This document shows positions 23,195 through 36,238 of a stretch of DNA of 64,000 bases, one piece after another. The position numbers and the translations under genes are program-made. The notes beneath the pieces are model-generated. The model searched no databases, was not told the DNA's origin, and saw only the letters and a program-made list of their open reading frames with translations. The first letter of the stretch is position 1; every line of letters starts with the position of its first letter. Where the stretch lies: the NCBI GenBank assembly GCA_039000515.1, contig JBCFYV010000012.1:28907305-28971304 (forward strand), written 5' to 3'. This stretch comes from Timema cristinae. Its lineage: Eukaryota; Arthropoda; Insecta; Phasmatodea; Timematidae.

Positions 23195-24955
23195 TGTTTT
23201 CACTTCTGCTCTTCCTTTGCTTTCTGCAAAACTGTTCTTTTCACTTCTAATTTTCTTATTTCTTCAGATGCTGTGTTTCTTTTTTGTCTTAAGTCTACTT
23301 CAATCTTTTTCTTCTTTTCAAAAACTTCTTTTCTTATTCTTAATACATTCTGCACAACAAGAATAATCTTTACTGAAATTGTCATATTTAGAAGTTCCCC
23401 GGCAGCAGTGACTGCATCATAAACTACACATTGAGTAAAAAGGCTGTCCTCATATAGGTTTTCAACCGCACATTCTTTATTCACAAAAAAACTTAATTCA
23501 ACGGCTGCATTGCTATAGAAGATAATAATTTATTTAGTGATATAATGTAGTTCCTGGGATGCATTTACTCTAGAAAAAATATTCATGAAGAACTTATCAA
23601 GCTGGTCACCACTTGAAGTGAATTGTTTAAGGTAGTCAATAGCTTCTTGCTTTGATACAAAGTCCAAGTAGTCTCTTTTAACATCAGCTTGAACGCTAGA
23701 TAGTTGTTTCTTGTCTAGTAGGACTTCTGAATGCAGAAGTTACCCTACAGGTCCTAACAGATGGATTGAGCATGACTGAAGGAGAGAGACAACTAGCACC
23801 CTTGACAACTTTGCAGGAGAGAGGACACTTAAGTAAAAGTTTGTTGCAGAGATCAAATAAGAATTTTTGACAATCTCCTCTGGACTGATCTTGATGTATT
23901 TAATTCTTTTCAAAGCTGCTGATGCTGCGAACCCAATATCTACACAGTAGGGAGTGATTTAATGTTGGATTGTTTCTTTAAATCAATGGCTAACAATTTT
24001 TTGGAAGCATTTGCTGAATTCACTACCTCACATTTTACAATTCTGTTCATCAAGTGCTCAAGTAGTTTATTAAATCTGCAAAAATAAATGGCAATAGAGA
24101 ATAGAGGTTGATTGCTCCGATATTTGGTAAGAAATTGCTCCAACTCAAGTGAAACTGACAGCATGAATCCCAACTTCCATGTCAGAAGTTTATCCTTCAC
24201 AAAATTTCCTAGTGTTTGAAAATTATCAGATTTTGGAGGATGCTTGTTAGAATAAAAATACTATTTTAAATGCTGCAGTATTGATATTGCTCTCTCTAAC
24301 GCCCTTGAATTTTCTACTCGGCTAATAGAACAAAGCTTCATCAAGAAAAGAGATGACCCTGTTATTCTTTGAGAGTCTGCACGTCTTGTAAAATCTTTAC
24401 ATATATGATATAGTGAACGCAAAAAAACTGGTTAAGAGTCCAACTAGAGTTAGCATGTGCTGTTTTGTAAGCATCGTGGACAATGTGTAAAGAACAAGTT
24501 CTGAATTCCAGCAACTCAAGATTTTGAGGTACTGGTACTAAGCACATCAGAGAAATACTAGGTAGGTCTTTTACTGCAGAAGGGCTGATGGCAGGTGATG
24601 GAGTGGTTGAATCATAGCTTACAGTGGTATAGGGAGACCTGATTGTGGGCAAAACAGAAGGTGAAGTGTTATTTCTAATTTAAAACCCAAAATTTCCATT
24701 TATTAACTTTTTTTGTAAATGTATTTATTTTTATAAAAATGAGTGTTATTCATATTTTAAGAACATGTTTTTAGTGTATTTTTTAAATCTGAAATTTTAA
24801 AGATGTGATACCTATTTACATTTAAAATAAACAAATATATATTCTTTACATTTTAAAATTATGAATATATTCAAACTCGACATGAGCTCGGGAGCCTTTA
24901 GAAATACTCGACTCAAGTTTGACTAATGAAAAAACCCCAAGCTCGCAGACCCCTA
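23195..24955 (-). pseudogene. hAT-type transposase, middle and C-terminal part, broken
   Basis: Starts at 24955 with a hAT-like terminus (reverse complement TAGGGGTCTGCGAGCTTGG). In order it then gives CSLHIVHDAYKTAHANS (about 24440-24500), a segment with TRRADSQRITGSSLFLMKL, SDNFQTLGNFVKDKLLTW, FSIAIYFCRFNKLLEHLMN, DIGFAASAALKRIK and a C-terminal piece FFVNKECAVENLYEDSLF (23440-23490). The last segment corresponds to the C-terminal dimerisation region of hAT transposases. The end is a charged coiled-coil-like tail rich in Lys/Glu (23200-23330). The BED finger and the N-terminal domain are missing, and stops occur near 24245, 23940 and 23530. The matching left terminal repeat was not found. 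It sits in the MARF1 intron between 17962 and 25997. Confidence 0.75.
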
Positions 24956-25996
24956 CAACAATGTAACATGAATATTTAAACAAACTTAGTTACCACATTA
25001 AATTAAAAGGCATTTTCTATAAACATTATTTTGACCATAATATTTTTCATTTTAAAATAGGAATTTTTTTTATAGATATTAAAATCGAATTGAAATAGAT
25101 TTTTCACTAAGATAATTTCTAGAAAGAGCCCATACAACACGAATGTACAACTGCGCAGAAAGGAATGGCAATGGAACAAAAGACGTGATCATGTGTGATT
25201 TTACCCTAAGGACTACTAAACGTAATATGAAACATTTCAAATCCTCAATTTTTTGTGAATCTTACGTTTTCTTATAGAGTAAATAAAGTTACAAAAACAT
25301 ATTTTGGGGAAATATTACCTCATTACCAATTTTATACTCTGAAACTATTACGAGGTATGTACTGTTGCTCGATGAATTGAGAGATCGGTATTTATAGTTA
25401 ATCATACAGGTGTTTCACAGGTGTTCACTATGAATTGTATTTTCAGTTATGGTGTTGTGTTGTTGGAAGTAATGTAATTTTGGTAATGTTTTCTTTGTGT
25501 TGTTTTGTAAAACTAGTAGTTTTGGAGATATTTATTCATTATTTTAGTTATTTTTATAAATATATATTTTCAGGATTGATATCAAATAACTTGCATAATA
25601 AATGTTTACTGAAATAAAATGGTAAAACTGGTTCAAATAGGTAGTAATCAAAATTTTACCATAGGTGCTTCGATGAATGGTATGTGATGAGTGGTTATTC
25701 CACATTAGAAAGTTTTCCTGCTATAAGGCAGAATAATATTTGAAAACACAATATAACATTAGAGTAGGATAGTTTCATCACAACAATAAAAATGCAACCA
25801 TTGCTGTGTTACAATGATAACATGCAAATGTAGGATTGAGATAAATAAAGCAAGTAAAAAATTACTGGAATTTCCTAATTTAGCAGAAAAAGGGTTAAGA
25901 ATATATGAGAAAAAGTGAGTCACAAACAAAACATTTTTTTGTTTTAAACTGTTTAGATTAACCTGCCAGGCTAAGTGAAGAGTTGTATAGACAAAC
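24956..25996. other. MARF1 intron, unassigned
   Basis: AT-rich, no recognised gene or element. Short open frames here are not convincing as coding. Confidence 0.5.
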
Positions 25997-26208
25997 CTGC
26001 ACAATAGTGGACAGAGCCTCCATGAGTTCAATCAGCTTTGTGAAACCATAATCAGCAACACGACACTGGCGGCCGAAATGATGGTGGTATGCAGGAATAA
26101 AGCGGTTGAACAGGAGTTGGCAGTGAGGGGATGTTTTGAGCAAGTCCACCAATTCCCGACTGAAGAGAGCAAGCTGTGTTGCCAACGGTGGGCTTACACA
26201 TTTTAGTT
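25997..26208 (-). CDS. MARF1: MARF1 exon, third LOTUS domain (YHHHFG repeat)
   Basis: 212 bp. Acceptor TTCTTCCCCAG before 26208, donor GTTTG at 25996. It starts with the last two bases of a split codon and ends in phase 0. Key segments are [56 protein letters not shown] and STIVQ. The core is nearly identical to the repeat encoded at 13159-13314, reflecting the ancient internal duplication in MARF1. It joins the exon ending at 27266 to give FQSEELKC and the exon starting at 17962 to give TIVQVMGEG. Confidence 0.95.
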
Positions 26209-26816
26209 CTGGGGAAGAAACACGAGCCTTGAGTAAATTTATTTTAGAATATATTTAATAGCATGGTAATAATAAATAGACTTCACACATTGTATATTTT
26301 GACTAAGGTTTTGTTTCAAAACCAGATATAAATTTACACTAGGATTCACAGTAAAGTAAAAACTGTTTTGGGTTTATTTCTTTTACTTTTTCCTATTAAT
26401 TTTCCCCATCTTTTCTTCCATAATGCCCATCAAAAAGTGAAAACAAGTTTCCCATTAAGAACTATTATTACATTTCTATTAAAGAATTACACTAACAAGT
26501 GTGCTGTGTCCCTCATACCTTAACCATGATCCAGCTTATAACTTTAGTCAAAATAACATTGCTGCCAACACTTTAAAAAAAAAAAATCAATAAATAGCAA
26601 AATATATTCACCAAAAATAGTAAAAATCCATATAACTGGCAACTATATAATCAATAAACCTTATTCTTGCTAAGGTATACAAAATATTTAGCCTATCAAC
26701 CAACCTAAAATATATTTTAGTCCCCTTTATTCAGAGCTCCCAAGTTATAATTTTTGTATCACGACTGACAGTTTATTTTCTCCATAGACAAGATATAATA
26801 CATGATTCATATCTTA

Positions 26817-26975
26817 TTGAGGCCTGTGTGCAAGAACAATTCTGAGCATGACAGAAGATGGAGCTGAGCCCAAGCCAGGTGGGTTTATTACCTATTTACA
26901 GCTTAACACACTTTCAAATCTTGTTCTTATTTTGCTTAGCCTTGTTCTTGCATACAGGCATTTGTCTCACCTCAA
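26817..26975. mobile_element. Small fold-back repeat
   Basis: The left arm GCCTGTGTGCAAGAACAA and the reverse complement of the right arm GCCTGTATGCAAGAACAA are matched, followed inward by TTCTGAGC and GGCTAAGC. The loop is about 80 bp. In the MARF1 intron between 26208 and 27266. Confidence 0.55.
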
Positions 26976-27265
26976 AATATAAACTTAAATATTAGTGTCA
27001 ATATTAAAATTTTCCAAATGACTTGAAAGTGAACAAAAACAGAGTGTAAATACTGTAAAGTCATGCAATCTATGTGCTAGGGAAGGAAGCCAACCAGAAA
27101 AAAATAGTTATGATGGCCTTGATAGAAACAAGTGAACTCTCTTCACACTTCCAATGTATGGTCACTTTCCCAGTTACACATGATTTTAAAATATAGAAAA
27201 ACATACAAACCAAATTCTGTTGATATGACACTTATGAAACAAACTTTATTATCAAACTATCTTAC

Positions 27266-27438
27266 CTTCAGACTGGAATTCAGTGTTTGGTTTGACTTTA
27301 GTCCAACGTAGATACTTGACACAGCCGGCACTCTGGTATATCTCTATCCCAGGTAAACAGCTAACCAGGTGCTCAAGAGGAACTCCATCTTTGTCCTCTT
27401 CAAGCTTGTTGAATTGGACTTGATAGCAGTTTGGTAAA
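27266..27438 (-). CDS. MARF1: MARF1 exon, C-terminal part of second LOTUS domain
   Basis: 173 bp. The acceptor AG is just before 27438 and the donor GTAAG is at 27265. One base completes a codon from the previous exon, 57 codons follow, and one base is left over. Residues include LPNCYQVQFNKLEEDKDGVP, LEHLVSCLPGIEIYQSAGC and VKYLRWTKVKPNTEFQSE. Human MARF1 has the same order: a CY-x-x-EF motif, then GVPLEH, then CVPG. The two-part exon arrangement with 30776-30951 is supported by exact phase agreement. Confidence 0.92.
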
Positions 27439-30400
27439 CTAGATCATACAAAAATTAGTTATATTTAATATTATACATTTAGCAAATAAATCACTTCAAG
27501 TCTTTGGTATTCGAGAGTTGAGAATCTAGCAAAAAATAATTTTTGAATCCAAATATAAAGGCCTTAGATTGAACTCAAAATGCAATTTTTAAGGAATTAC
27601 TTAAATTTGTGTAATTAGAAGAGAAAAAAAAGTCAATTAGCTTAATTTATGTACAAAATAAAAACAAAATCATTATTTACTTTATTCTTTATAACCCAAA
27701 TTTGAGCTTACAGAAAAATAATTTATTGTTTTATCTATTCTATGTTCTTAAAAAACAATAGAAAAGACGAATAAATAGATTAGGAATGTTGAGTGATACT
27801 AAACCTTCTAAGGAAAAAAGTTTTATTTGCTATGCTAATTACTGTTCTATGCAAAATCTTTTCAATTTCCACAATTATTAGTAAATGAACCTGCCACTAA
27901 GCTACTCAGACAAAATTAAGATGTCAGTTTATTTAATTTATGATGACACTTGGCTGACCACAGAATTAAAATAAGTAAATAGCTAGATTATAAATATCTA
28001 TCTTCTGTATTTAAACAGGCCTTGTTTGACATGAACTCTTTAGTAGAATGTGAAAATAGTATTACCATTGTTATCTTTGATTAGAACTGGTTATTTCTTT
28101 TTACTCTACAAAGTGTATACTTTACATTGGTTTTGGATTAAAATTTTTGAAACAAGTGTGTCATTTTAACTTCTAATGTGTTATTACATCATTAAATCCA
28201 TGTAGTATATAAGATTCAATGTGTCAGGTGAAGTGTGGGACAGCTTTAAAATTTCCCCAAAAAATGCAAGTTTTATGGGAATTTAATTTCTAGAGGGGAT
28301 AAATCTCATAGTACCAATTCAATAAAAAAAAACATTTGAACACACATTCACTTGAAATATTTGCCTTTACATCATCAAATGATGTTAGTAATATAAGATC
28401 AATAAAGGATCCAGTTTCACTTGACAAGATTCGAAAAAATAAAATGTATATTCGGATTCGAGAAATAGTGGATTAGACCCATTTCTAGTTAAAAGAATTG
28501 TTATGTGCACGCCAGGAAATTTCTGCGTTCACCTTCTGAAATAAAATGCTACCAAAACTTGTGTTACAGCAAGTTTGAGCATGGTAAGTGTCCCTCAGCT
28601 TTCTTCATTGGGGCAGTGGCTTATGACGCAGTAAATACGAAAAATATTTTCGTTGTTTTTATCTAAGTGTGACATGAATTGTCTTTCCCTGACTTTCCAG
28701 ACCGCAGGAACCCTGAAGGGTAAAATATATTTTTCTATTTTATGCATTCTTCCAATAGTTAAATTTAAAGCACCATTTTTAAAAGAGATTAACAATAAAA
28801 CTAATGTATTAAAATTAATTTATAGATTTGTATTGATCAATATTTTTTCAAAATTTTACTATTTTGTTTCAATAAAATATGCTATTCACACAGCCCTATC
28901 TTTATTATGTTTTGATAATATAATATTATTTGTATTAAATTTAATAACGTAAAAGCTTTTAAAAGTATTACCACAGTAGTTTAAAAATTAATATATATTT
29001 TTAATCTAAAATTATCCTAGTGTGTAAATTTTATTATTTCCCATTTACGTCCCAATATTTTGACTCATTTCTTGTCTCGTTCTCGTCCCAATATAAAAAT
29101 GTTAGGTATGGACGAAAATGGCTTATTTCGGGATGGAGACGAGTCATATTGGGATTTGGGACGAGAAATTCTAAGATTACTCTTTAGAATAATCTTAGAT
29201 TTAAAATATATTGATTTCCAAGCTAATAAGGTTAAGACCTGTTAAAGTTATAATAGTATTAAAACCTGTTTCGATGGCTGCATAGTCTAAAAAAGACACC
29301 ACACTCGCAATAGACTAAATTGTCGATAACTAAGACATTTAGTTTGATCTTGGGAGGGTGTACAAAGGTTGTTTTTTCCTAAATGGTTTCCCACTCTATC
29401 CACACAAATATAGGTAGGCCAACACCTATAAATTCAATCTTCCTCATTCCTAACACACTGGAGTAATTCGTGCATAGGCATTTAACTGGAACGAGTAATA
29501 AGACGTGGTGCTAATTTTTTTTTTTTAATCGCTAAAGGTGATAAAAACAGCAACAAAAATAAATATAAGTGTGTTAAAATAGCATTTTTTTTATAGAATC
29601 CAATAACACAATTTTGAATTGAAATCAAATAAAACAATTTTGAATTGATTTCAAATAATACAGTTAGTAAAATAGTTCATTTTATTACATTTTTGATGGA
29701 AATTATTTTTATTAGTTAATTTATTTTGAAAATTGTATTTAATATTTAATAATTTGCATAGTGCAAAAAATTACTACAAAACATGATGTTTGCCCCCCCT
29801 TCAATTTGCTCAAAGTATGAAACTGCAAAATATTATCCAGGTTTGAAACCTCTTAAAAATTACTTTTCTTAAATGTTCTCTATAGGTTTGAGACCCCTTA
29901 AAGGTGATTGTTTACACCCCTTATACTCTACTCCTTGTCTGGCTCTGCCAACAATAGAAACACTGATCCCTCATAAATGGTTGACCTTGGCAGCTATTTC
30001 CTTCCCCTCCTTCCTCTCATTTCTACACCCCAAAAAATATAATATCTCTGTCCTCTAAATATTTCAAGCTCTTTCACTGGCTGAACCTAACAAATAACTT
30101 TTGATAGAGCCAAAATAAGTCACAGCACCTCCCAACTTATTTGTCTCTTTACAACTAAATATACAACTAGTAAAATAACGCTCTCCCCATACCAGCCACC
30201 AAGTTTGCTAAATAACTAAGATTGTCTACAAAAGATATTAACAGTGATGAGCTGACAGTAACTGCTATAACATGCACCGTGAACCTTATGTTTTGTTTCC
30301 TGGAACACTATTTTAAGATATGATTTGGATTTATATAAAGCAGTGGATTTTATCAAACTCTAGAAATTACTGAGAAATGGGCAAACACATTAACTAAGTG

Positions 30401-30775
30401 ACCATGATCTGCCTGTTGCCATAGTCCAGTTGGTGTTTTACTCTCTTCTGTTGAAGAAATGGACTGATGTACCTAAGATTTCATTATTATGTGTTTGGTT
30501 GTGTTTTAATTGTGAACTTTGAGGTCTACAGTTTTCTGGCAAGTATGTGGGCCCTGCTCTTCTATCCACTTTTCAAATTTTTATTTTTTAAAAAAAGTCA
30601 TGTTGCAATATTTTTCCGTTCTAAAAATTAATCAATCATATTTAAAAGAAAAACTTGGGTCGAGTAAAATAATTAAACCTTACTTATGACAGAAGTATGT
30701 AAACCTAATGAGAATTTTCAAACCAACGAGAAAAGACAAGAATGTTTTTATTTCAAGTATTTCTCTGGTACAGAC
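27439..30775. other. MARF1 intron, largely unassigned
   Basis: Contains one end of a TCGAATC-type MITE (CCCATTTCTA ending near 28487, with TTCGGATTCGAG just inside). An imperfect inverted repeat at about 29048-29170 is built from CGTCCCAATAT and ATTGGGACGAG-type motifs. Nothing else recognised. Confidence 0.45.
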
Positions 30776-30951
30776 CTTGGTAGAGGCAAACTGCCATTGT
30801 GTGAGTGCAGCAGAGAGTGTATTCTCTCAGCAAGAATTTTGAGACCTATTCGAAAGTTGGGTAGAGCCTCCAGGTCCTGTTCTGCCCAACCCTTGTCAGC
30901 TCCCGGCCTCTGGGGGTGCAAGGTGCAGTATGGGAGATCCAGCTGACCATC
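30776..30951 (-). CDS. MARF1: MARF1 exon, N-terminal part of second LOTUS domain
   Basis: 176 bp. Acceptor GTGCTAG before 30951 and donor GTCTGT at 30775. Starts in phase 0 and leaves two bases, AG, which with the T of the next exon make Ser. Residues run from DGQLDLPYCTLHPQRPGADK through EALPNFRIGLKILAERIHSL to LLHSHNGSLPLP, matching the MARF1 segment in which an Ala-x-x-x-His-Ser-Leu-Leu helix precedes the Gly-x-x-Pro-Leu turn. This is the most 5' MARF1 exon I could find; the first LOTUS, the RRM and the NYN domain are missing from the visible sequence. Confidence 0.88.
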
Positions 30952-33900
30952 CTAGCACAGACAGAGACAATCGCCAAAACTTGATTTTATTAAATAAAGC
31001 ACGTTTTTCAAACAAGTAAAAATGCATCATATTAATTAATGTTCTGATGCGTGTATTTTTTTACTCGCTAAAGGATAAATTTGTATGGTAAATTAAATAA
31101 ATTTCCAGAAAATTATATTTTAACATGATTTTGAATAAAAATAAGATTAATACTTAAGTCCTAGAGTCTGTTTAATGATATCTTTTTAAATAGATAGGGG
31201 ATAGGTTTTAAAAAAATGTTCAACATTACCCTAACCTTCAAACTATAGCTTTGAATACAAGTCAGATTTGAACTAACTTTTAAAATAATTCACACCTCAA
31301 AAACCCAGAGTAGATATCCTATATATAATGGTAAATAAATATTTGAATTTGTCTTTAAATAAATTTTAATTATAGTTTAAGTATTCTAAAACAAAAAACA
31401 AAGTATGTCCTATATATTGTTTTAAAACACCTAGAAAAATCACAAAAATTACATTTTTTACACAATATATTATTAGACCAATTTAAAAAAAAAGTTTTTC
31501 AGGAAAAAAACAACTTTTTAAGCTTGCAAACCCTTGGGAAATATACTTTTAGAGCTTTACAAATAAGGCATGGCTTATGTCAAATATTTACATTGTTTAA
31601 AATTACAATATCATTAAATAAATGTACCCTCTATACTATTATACTCTACTATTTACTGCAATGACGAAAAAATAAGCTGGCCTTGAATATAGGCCGCTTG
31701 CTAAAATTGTAATTACTTTGAAAGGAAAAAGATATTGATGTCTGAATGTTCATATTATTGCATGTATTATTACTTGAGCCATAATTTAATTTTTATGTAA
31801 TTACATATTTTAATACTACCAGTTAGAAAAGTGAAATAATAGCGAATTAGATTGTTCAGGACTGTATCTTTATTATTAATTATATATTTTTAATATATTT
31901 TACTGGATTCTACATATTTTTGAAAACACATAAAACTACATATTTTATGTGTTTTTTATCAAGGTATTATATTTGTGTCTTTCTTGGGAGAAATACTTTT
32001 AATTGGTGTGTAACTAATTTTCAGGCAACTTGTAATTTAATTTAGGAATATATCCAGTGAAGGGTTTAATGTCCTTTATTTTGAGCACCTATCGTGTTTG
32101 AAATTAAAGGATAATGTATATCCTTTTTCTGTTAATCTGTTTTCATGTAAAAGACTGTTCGCTAATTTCTCTACATACTTTAACCAGAGATGAGAGGGAA
32201 CTTTTGAAGATTACTATTTTATATTTCATATTTTGAATTCAGGTTTTATCTTTATTAACAATAGTCAATTTAAAAATAATACATTTTAACTTTACTAAAG
32301 TTGTTTATTGGGTGAATTGAACAACTAAAGGTAAAGTCTATTGCTGTCTCTTTTTAATCCTTCGGAACCAATAATTTGGCAGATTACTTCCGTTCAAACA
32401 AGTTTAACGATCTTCTGATACATTGTGATGCCAATGTCCAGCCACCCAGAAGAAAGAGAACCGAGTGCCAACTCTTGTCATTGGTTCCAAATATCACACG
32501 ATATGAGAGGAGTCTCCGAGGTGAACTAAGAGGGAAAATTTGGATGTGCTTGGAGAGAGAGCGCCCACAGGGTTTCCAATCACACGCATTTAGCTTCAAC
32601 GAGTAGTAAGTCATATAGTTTAGGTATCACAAATTATGTATAGTTTGTAAGTCATATAGTTTACGTCTCACAAATTATGTATAATGTGTACCTTACCTTT
32701 ATTAACAAGGTGTTATAAATTGAGTGAGACTAAAATAAAAGCTCAAATAATATTCGGAATACTTTAATTGTTTACATCTCTTCTTATAAAATGGATTTAA
32801 AAGCTTGTGTGTGGTGAGAGGAATAATTTGATCAGCATGTACACTGCAGGGCGTGAACCACCTGCACTATTCTAACTGTAACCAGCACCTCAAGTTGTTT
32901 CAATTGGCAGCCCAAGCGCGGAGCTGTATCATTTGAAGTACATCGAGCGAGGACCATGGGGTTTTTATAAAGATGATAGTGAGAAAAGTCCAAGTAAGGT
33001 ATGCTGGCTCATCAGAGAGGATTACAGTTGCAGTTACCTAACTTTGTGTGTAATGTTCTCGTGCTGTGATGGGGAGAGAATGTGGCAATATCCAAATAGT
33101 GGCCTCAAAAGTATGTATTTCGCAAGGCATGCCAGTTTGTAAACACAGGTTGATGAGTTGTAAAAACAATAGTCAGATTTGATTAGCTCATTTTTCCAAT
33201 GTTCAGGTTGAGAGAAGAAAAGTAGCTAGGCAAAAAACAAATGAACAAAAATGAACCCAAAATCCACCAAGGAAATTTAATTTGAATTCTGACATGAAGG
33301 GCAGTCTTTTGAAAAGCAAACAAAACCAAACCATGATTATTAGTTATAGACCATCAAGTACTCAAACCCTTTGAATCCCTCGAATCTTTAAAGATATTTG
33401 AGAGTAGAGGAAATTTTGGATATAAGACTAGTTCCTAAGAAAAGAAAATAATTTCAATAGATATTTGTTTTAGAGCTCAAATACTTGCTTATTGATGGTT
33501 CAGTGCCAGTTATAATCATAAGATGAGCGTAATGACCAAACCCCAGAACAGTAATTTAATACTTAAGTGAATGTACAAATGTTTTGATGGATGGATTAGA
33601 AGGGATTTTAACATTTAGTTACTATATCTATATTCTATTAATCTTTTATTCATATTTCCTCTATAGTTCATAATTTTTTTCAAAATTCAGATGAGTTTCA
33701 AAGATTTGAGATTCTGACTCGTAAAATAGTGGTTTTGACCCAACTCCAATATACATGTAAGTGTTTCTATAAAGAAAACCTCTTTTTGCTTTATGAGGTA
33801 ATTGTATTATGTTTGGAAGAAAGTATAATAAAGGTGGATATAAACATATAAAAGGGCTTAACACAATATGGCTTTTACAATGAAAAGAAAAACACAGTTC

Positions 33901-33959
33901 ACACTTTACATTGCTGCCATTGGACAAAGAGGTAATGGTCGATTCTTAAAGAAAATCGA
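30952..33959. other. Unassigned interval upstream of MARF1 LOTUS exons
   Basis: No MARF1 5' exon was recognised. The stretch 32376-32614 is GC-richer and open on both strands for 76 codons (plus: QPPRRKRTECQLLSLVPN; minus: SLSKHIQIFPLSSPRRLLS). It matches nothing I know. It is followed by a 40-45-bp tandem duplication (32603-32690, GTAAGTCATATAGTTTA). A second GC-richer patch lies at 32830-33110. Sequence at 33890-33940 (TTGCTGCC..TGGACAAAGAGGTAA) recurs at 41290-41335, so part of this is repeat. Confidence 0.4.
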
Positions 33960-34059
33960 NNNNNNNNNNNNNNNNNNNNNNNNNNNNNNNNNNNNNNNNN
34001 NNNNNNNNNNNNNNNNNNNNNNNNNNNNNNNNNNNNNNNNNNNNNNNNNNNNNNNNNNN
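33960..34059. other. Assembly gap of 100 N
   Basis: Exactly 100 N, the conventional size for a scaffold gap of unknown length. The order and distance of sequences on either side are therefore inferred by the assembler. Confidence 1.
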
Positions 34060-36238
34060 TAATTTGGGAAACCAAGCCCCTTTCTGGGGTTTTTTTCTTT
34101 AAATTTTTTGGGGGTTTTTTTAAAAACCCCACCCAATTTTTTATGTTAGGCGTTTTTTAATTGCAATTAGTCTTTTCCCGCGATGTAAAGGGCGGCTAAA
34201 AAGGGAAAAGGGTTTTTGGAACTTGTTTAAAAATAAAATTTTAATTTACATAATATTTCACCTGTCCAAAATGCATAAAATTTTTAAAAACACCTTTTAT
34301 TTGGAATTGAAGTTTTAAGGGAAAATAAAAAAATTAAAATTAAAACTTATTGTTTTTATTTTTATTTATGCAATTATATTTTAACATTTTTTAATTGGGG
34401 GAAAAACCCACCCCCCCCAATTTTAGTTTCTTTCCCAAAAACCTTGTGTATTTGTTTTAAATTTTGTTTTTCTAATTAAAGACATTTTTTTCCTCTGTAA
34501 TTTTAAATTTTTAAAAAAAATTTCCCCTTTTTTTTTGTATTAAATTAGGTCTCTTTTGATATACATTACAATATTTCACCAAAATTTTAAAGGAAGAGTT
34601 TTTAACTATCCTCCAAAGAAAAATCTTTATTTTTTAAGAGTTTAAATTTTTCATATCTACAATATGTACTATTTTCTACACCTTTTTTAAAAACAATATT
34701 TCCATAATTTTTAAAAGTTAAGATAAACTATTAAATACTGAATTGTTTGAAAAAAATTTTACAATTAAATTCCAGTCACGGCGAGTTATTTTTGTCATTA
34801 AAATCTCTTTATTTTTTTAGCAATAACAAAAATTAATTTTTGCCAAAACCTTTCAAAAGTTTTTTGAATACCATAAAATTCTTTTTGTAAATAAAAAAAA
34901 TTTTTGAATAAAAAACCAACTGCTGTCAAATTGAAATTTTTTTTATAATCCAAAGAAAAATGCTTTAGAAAATACTTGTGCCAAAAAAATAAATACATGG
35001 TTATTTATACAAAAATTTAAAAAAATTTTGGGGGTTTTTCAAAAAAAAAAAATTTTTTTCAAAATTAAAAACCCCCACCCCCTTAAGCTTGGCATACTTG
35101 TAAAAATGTTACAAAACTTTTTCCCCCCAAATTTTTTTTTTAATTAAAAGGTTTGAGTTTTGTCTTATTATTTTTAGCACCCCTATTCTACCCTTGGGGT
35201 TTTTCACATTACGCCAGTTTAATGATAGGGGGTTTTTGAAGAAAGGGAGGACCACAGTTTAACGTGGAACCAACCCACGGTGGAGGCCGGGGATTCCACC
35301 ATTAAAAATTGTGATTAAACCCTTTTCGGGAAAGGGAAGGGTTTGGAATCAAACACTTCCGGGACTGAGTTTGAATCCCGGGCCCACAGAAAAGTCCGAC
35401 ATCTTACCCCTCCCCCAGTCACCCCTTTTTGTGTTTTTTTTAAGTATAGAAATTCTAACTAACTACAATGAACTATGTATGTTTTTTAGTAATGACCTAA
35501 AAATTTTAATGGGGTCAGTGTAAGGGCTAATTGTTCAAAACTTTTGCACTTTTTCCAAAATTTAAAACCCTGCTTTAAATTTTATCATACACGGGAGGAT
35601 AAAATTTTGCTATAGCCCAAAAACAAAATGTACTTAAACCATCCCACTAAAAAAAATCCACCTTCCCTTTCTTGCATACCCGAATTTTTCTTGAAAATGA
35701 TCAACTGCCTTTTTTTTTAAAACTTTTATTGTTTCTCCTTTTACACTTGCTCATATTTTAAATGTTTTTTTTTTTAAAAAATAACAACTCTTCCTTTGAT
35801 CCACAATCTTTTCTAATTTCCTTTGTCAACGGCCACATCATCCCCTCAAATGCCCCAAACCACTTAAGATCTTCCTTTTATTTTGAATTTTTTAAATTAG
35901 TTTAAACCTTCCCCTTTGGCACCCCTTTTATTTCTTTCTCGTTAGGATTTTTCCCATAAATTTTTTGATATTTATCCCAATCGCATTCCCTTGATCTGTT
36001 TTCTCCTGACAAACCCATGTTTTTTAAAAAAATTTTATATTTATGGGATAGTTTCCTTTTCCCCCAAAATACTCATTCTTACTGAAAAAATAGTCAACCA
36101 CCTTTTCTTTTTACAGAACATTTGCCCAAAACAAATTTGAAATTAATTCCGCTGCATTGCACTCAAAACCCTTAATTGATTATCACTAAAATCAAAAACT
36201 AAAAATTCAAATAATATGGCAGAACAAACTCACTGGAA
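34060..36238. other. Low-quality, homopolymer-rich sequence with transposon remnants
   Basis: Runs of 5-12 identical bases (T, A, C, G) are far denser here than elsewhere. The SINE copy inside (35166-35423) differs from its relatives mainly by lengthened runs, which points to consensus errors rather than biology. On the minus strand at about 35820-35880 the frame KEDLKWFG is followed by a region resembling the C-terminal WFGHL-x-RM segment of LINE reverse transcriptases, so a LINE 3' part may lie at 35650-36050. Confidence 0.55.
35166..35423 (-). repeat. tRNA-derived SINE, corrupted copy
   Basis: Aligns with the SINE at 38351-38641: shared AGTTTAACGTGGAA, CCACGGTGGAGGCC and AAGGGTTTGG, and a TTTAGCACC tail end. 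Differences are concentrated in base runs, as expected of poor consensus. Confidence 0.7.

Noticed and set aside
30686..30946. 86-codon plus-strand open frame
   Set aside because: It is antisense to the MARF1 exon at 30776-30951, which has splice sites, phase agreement and homology.
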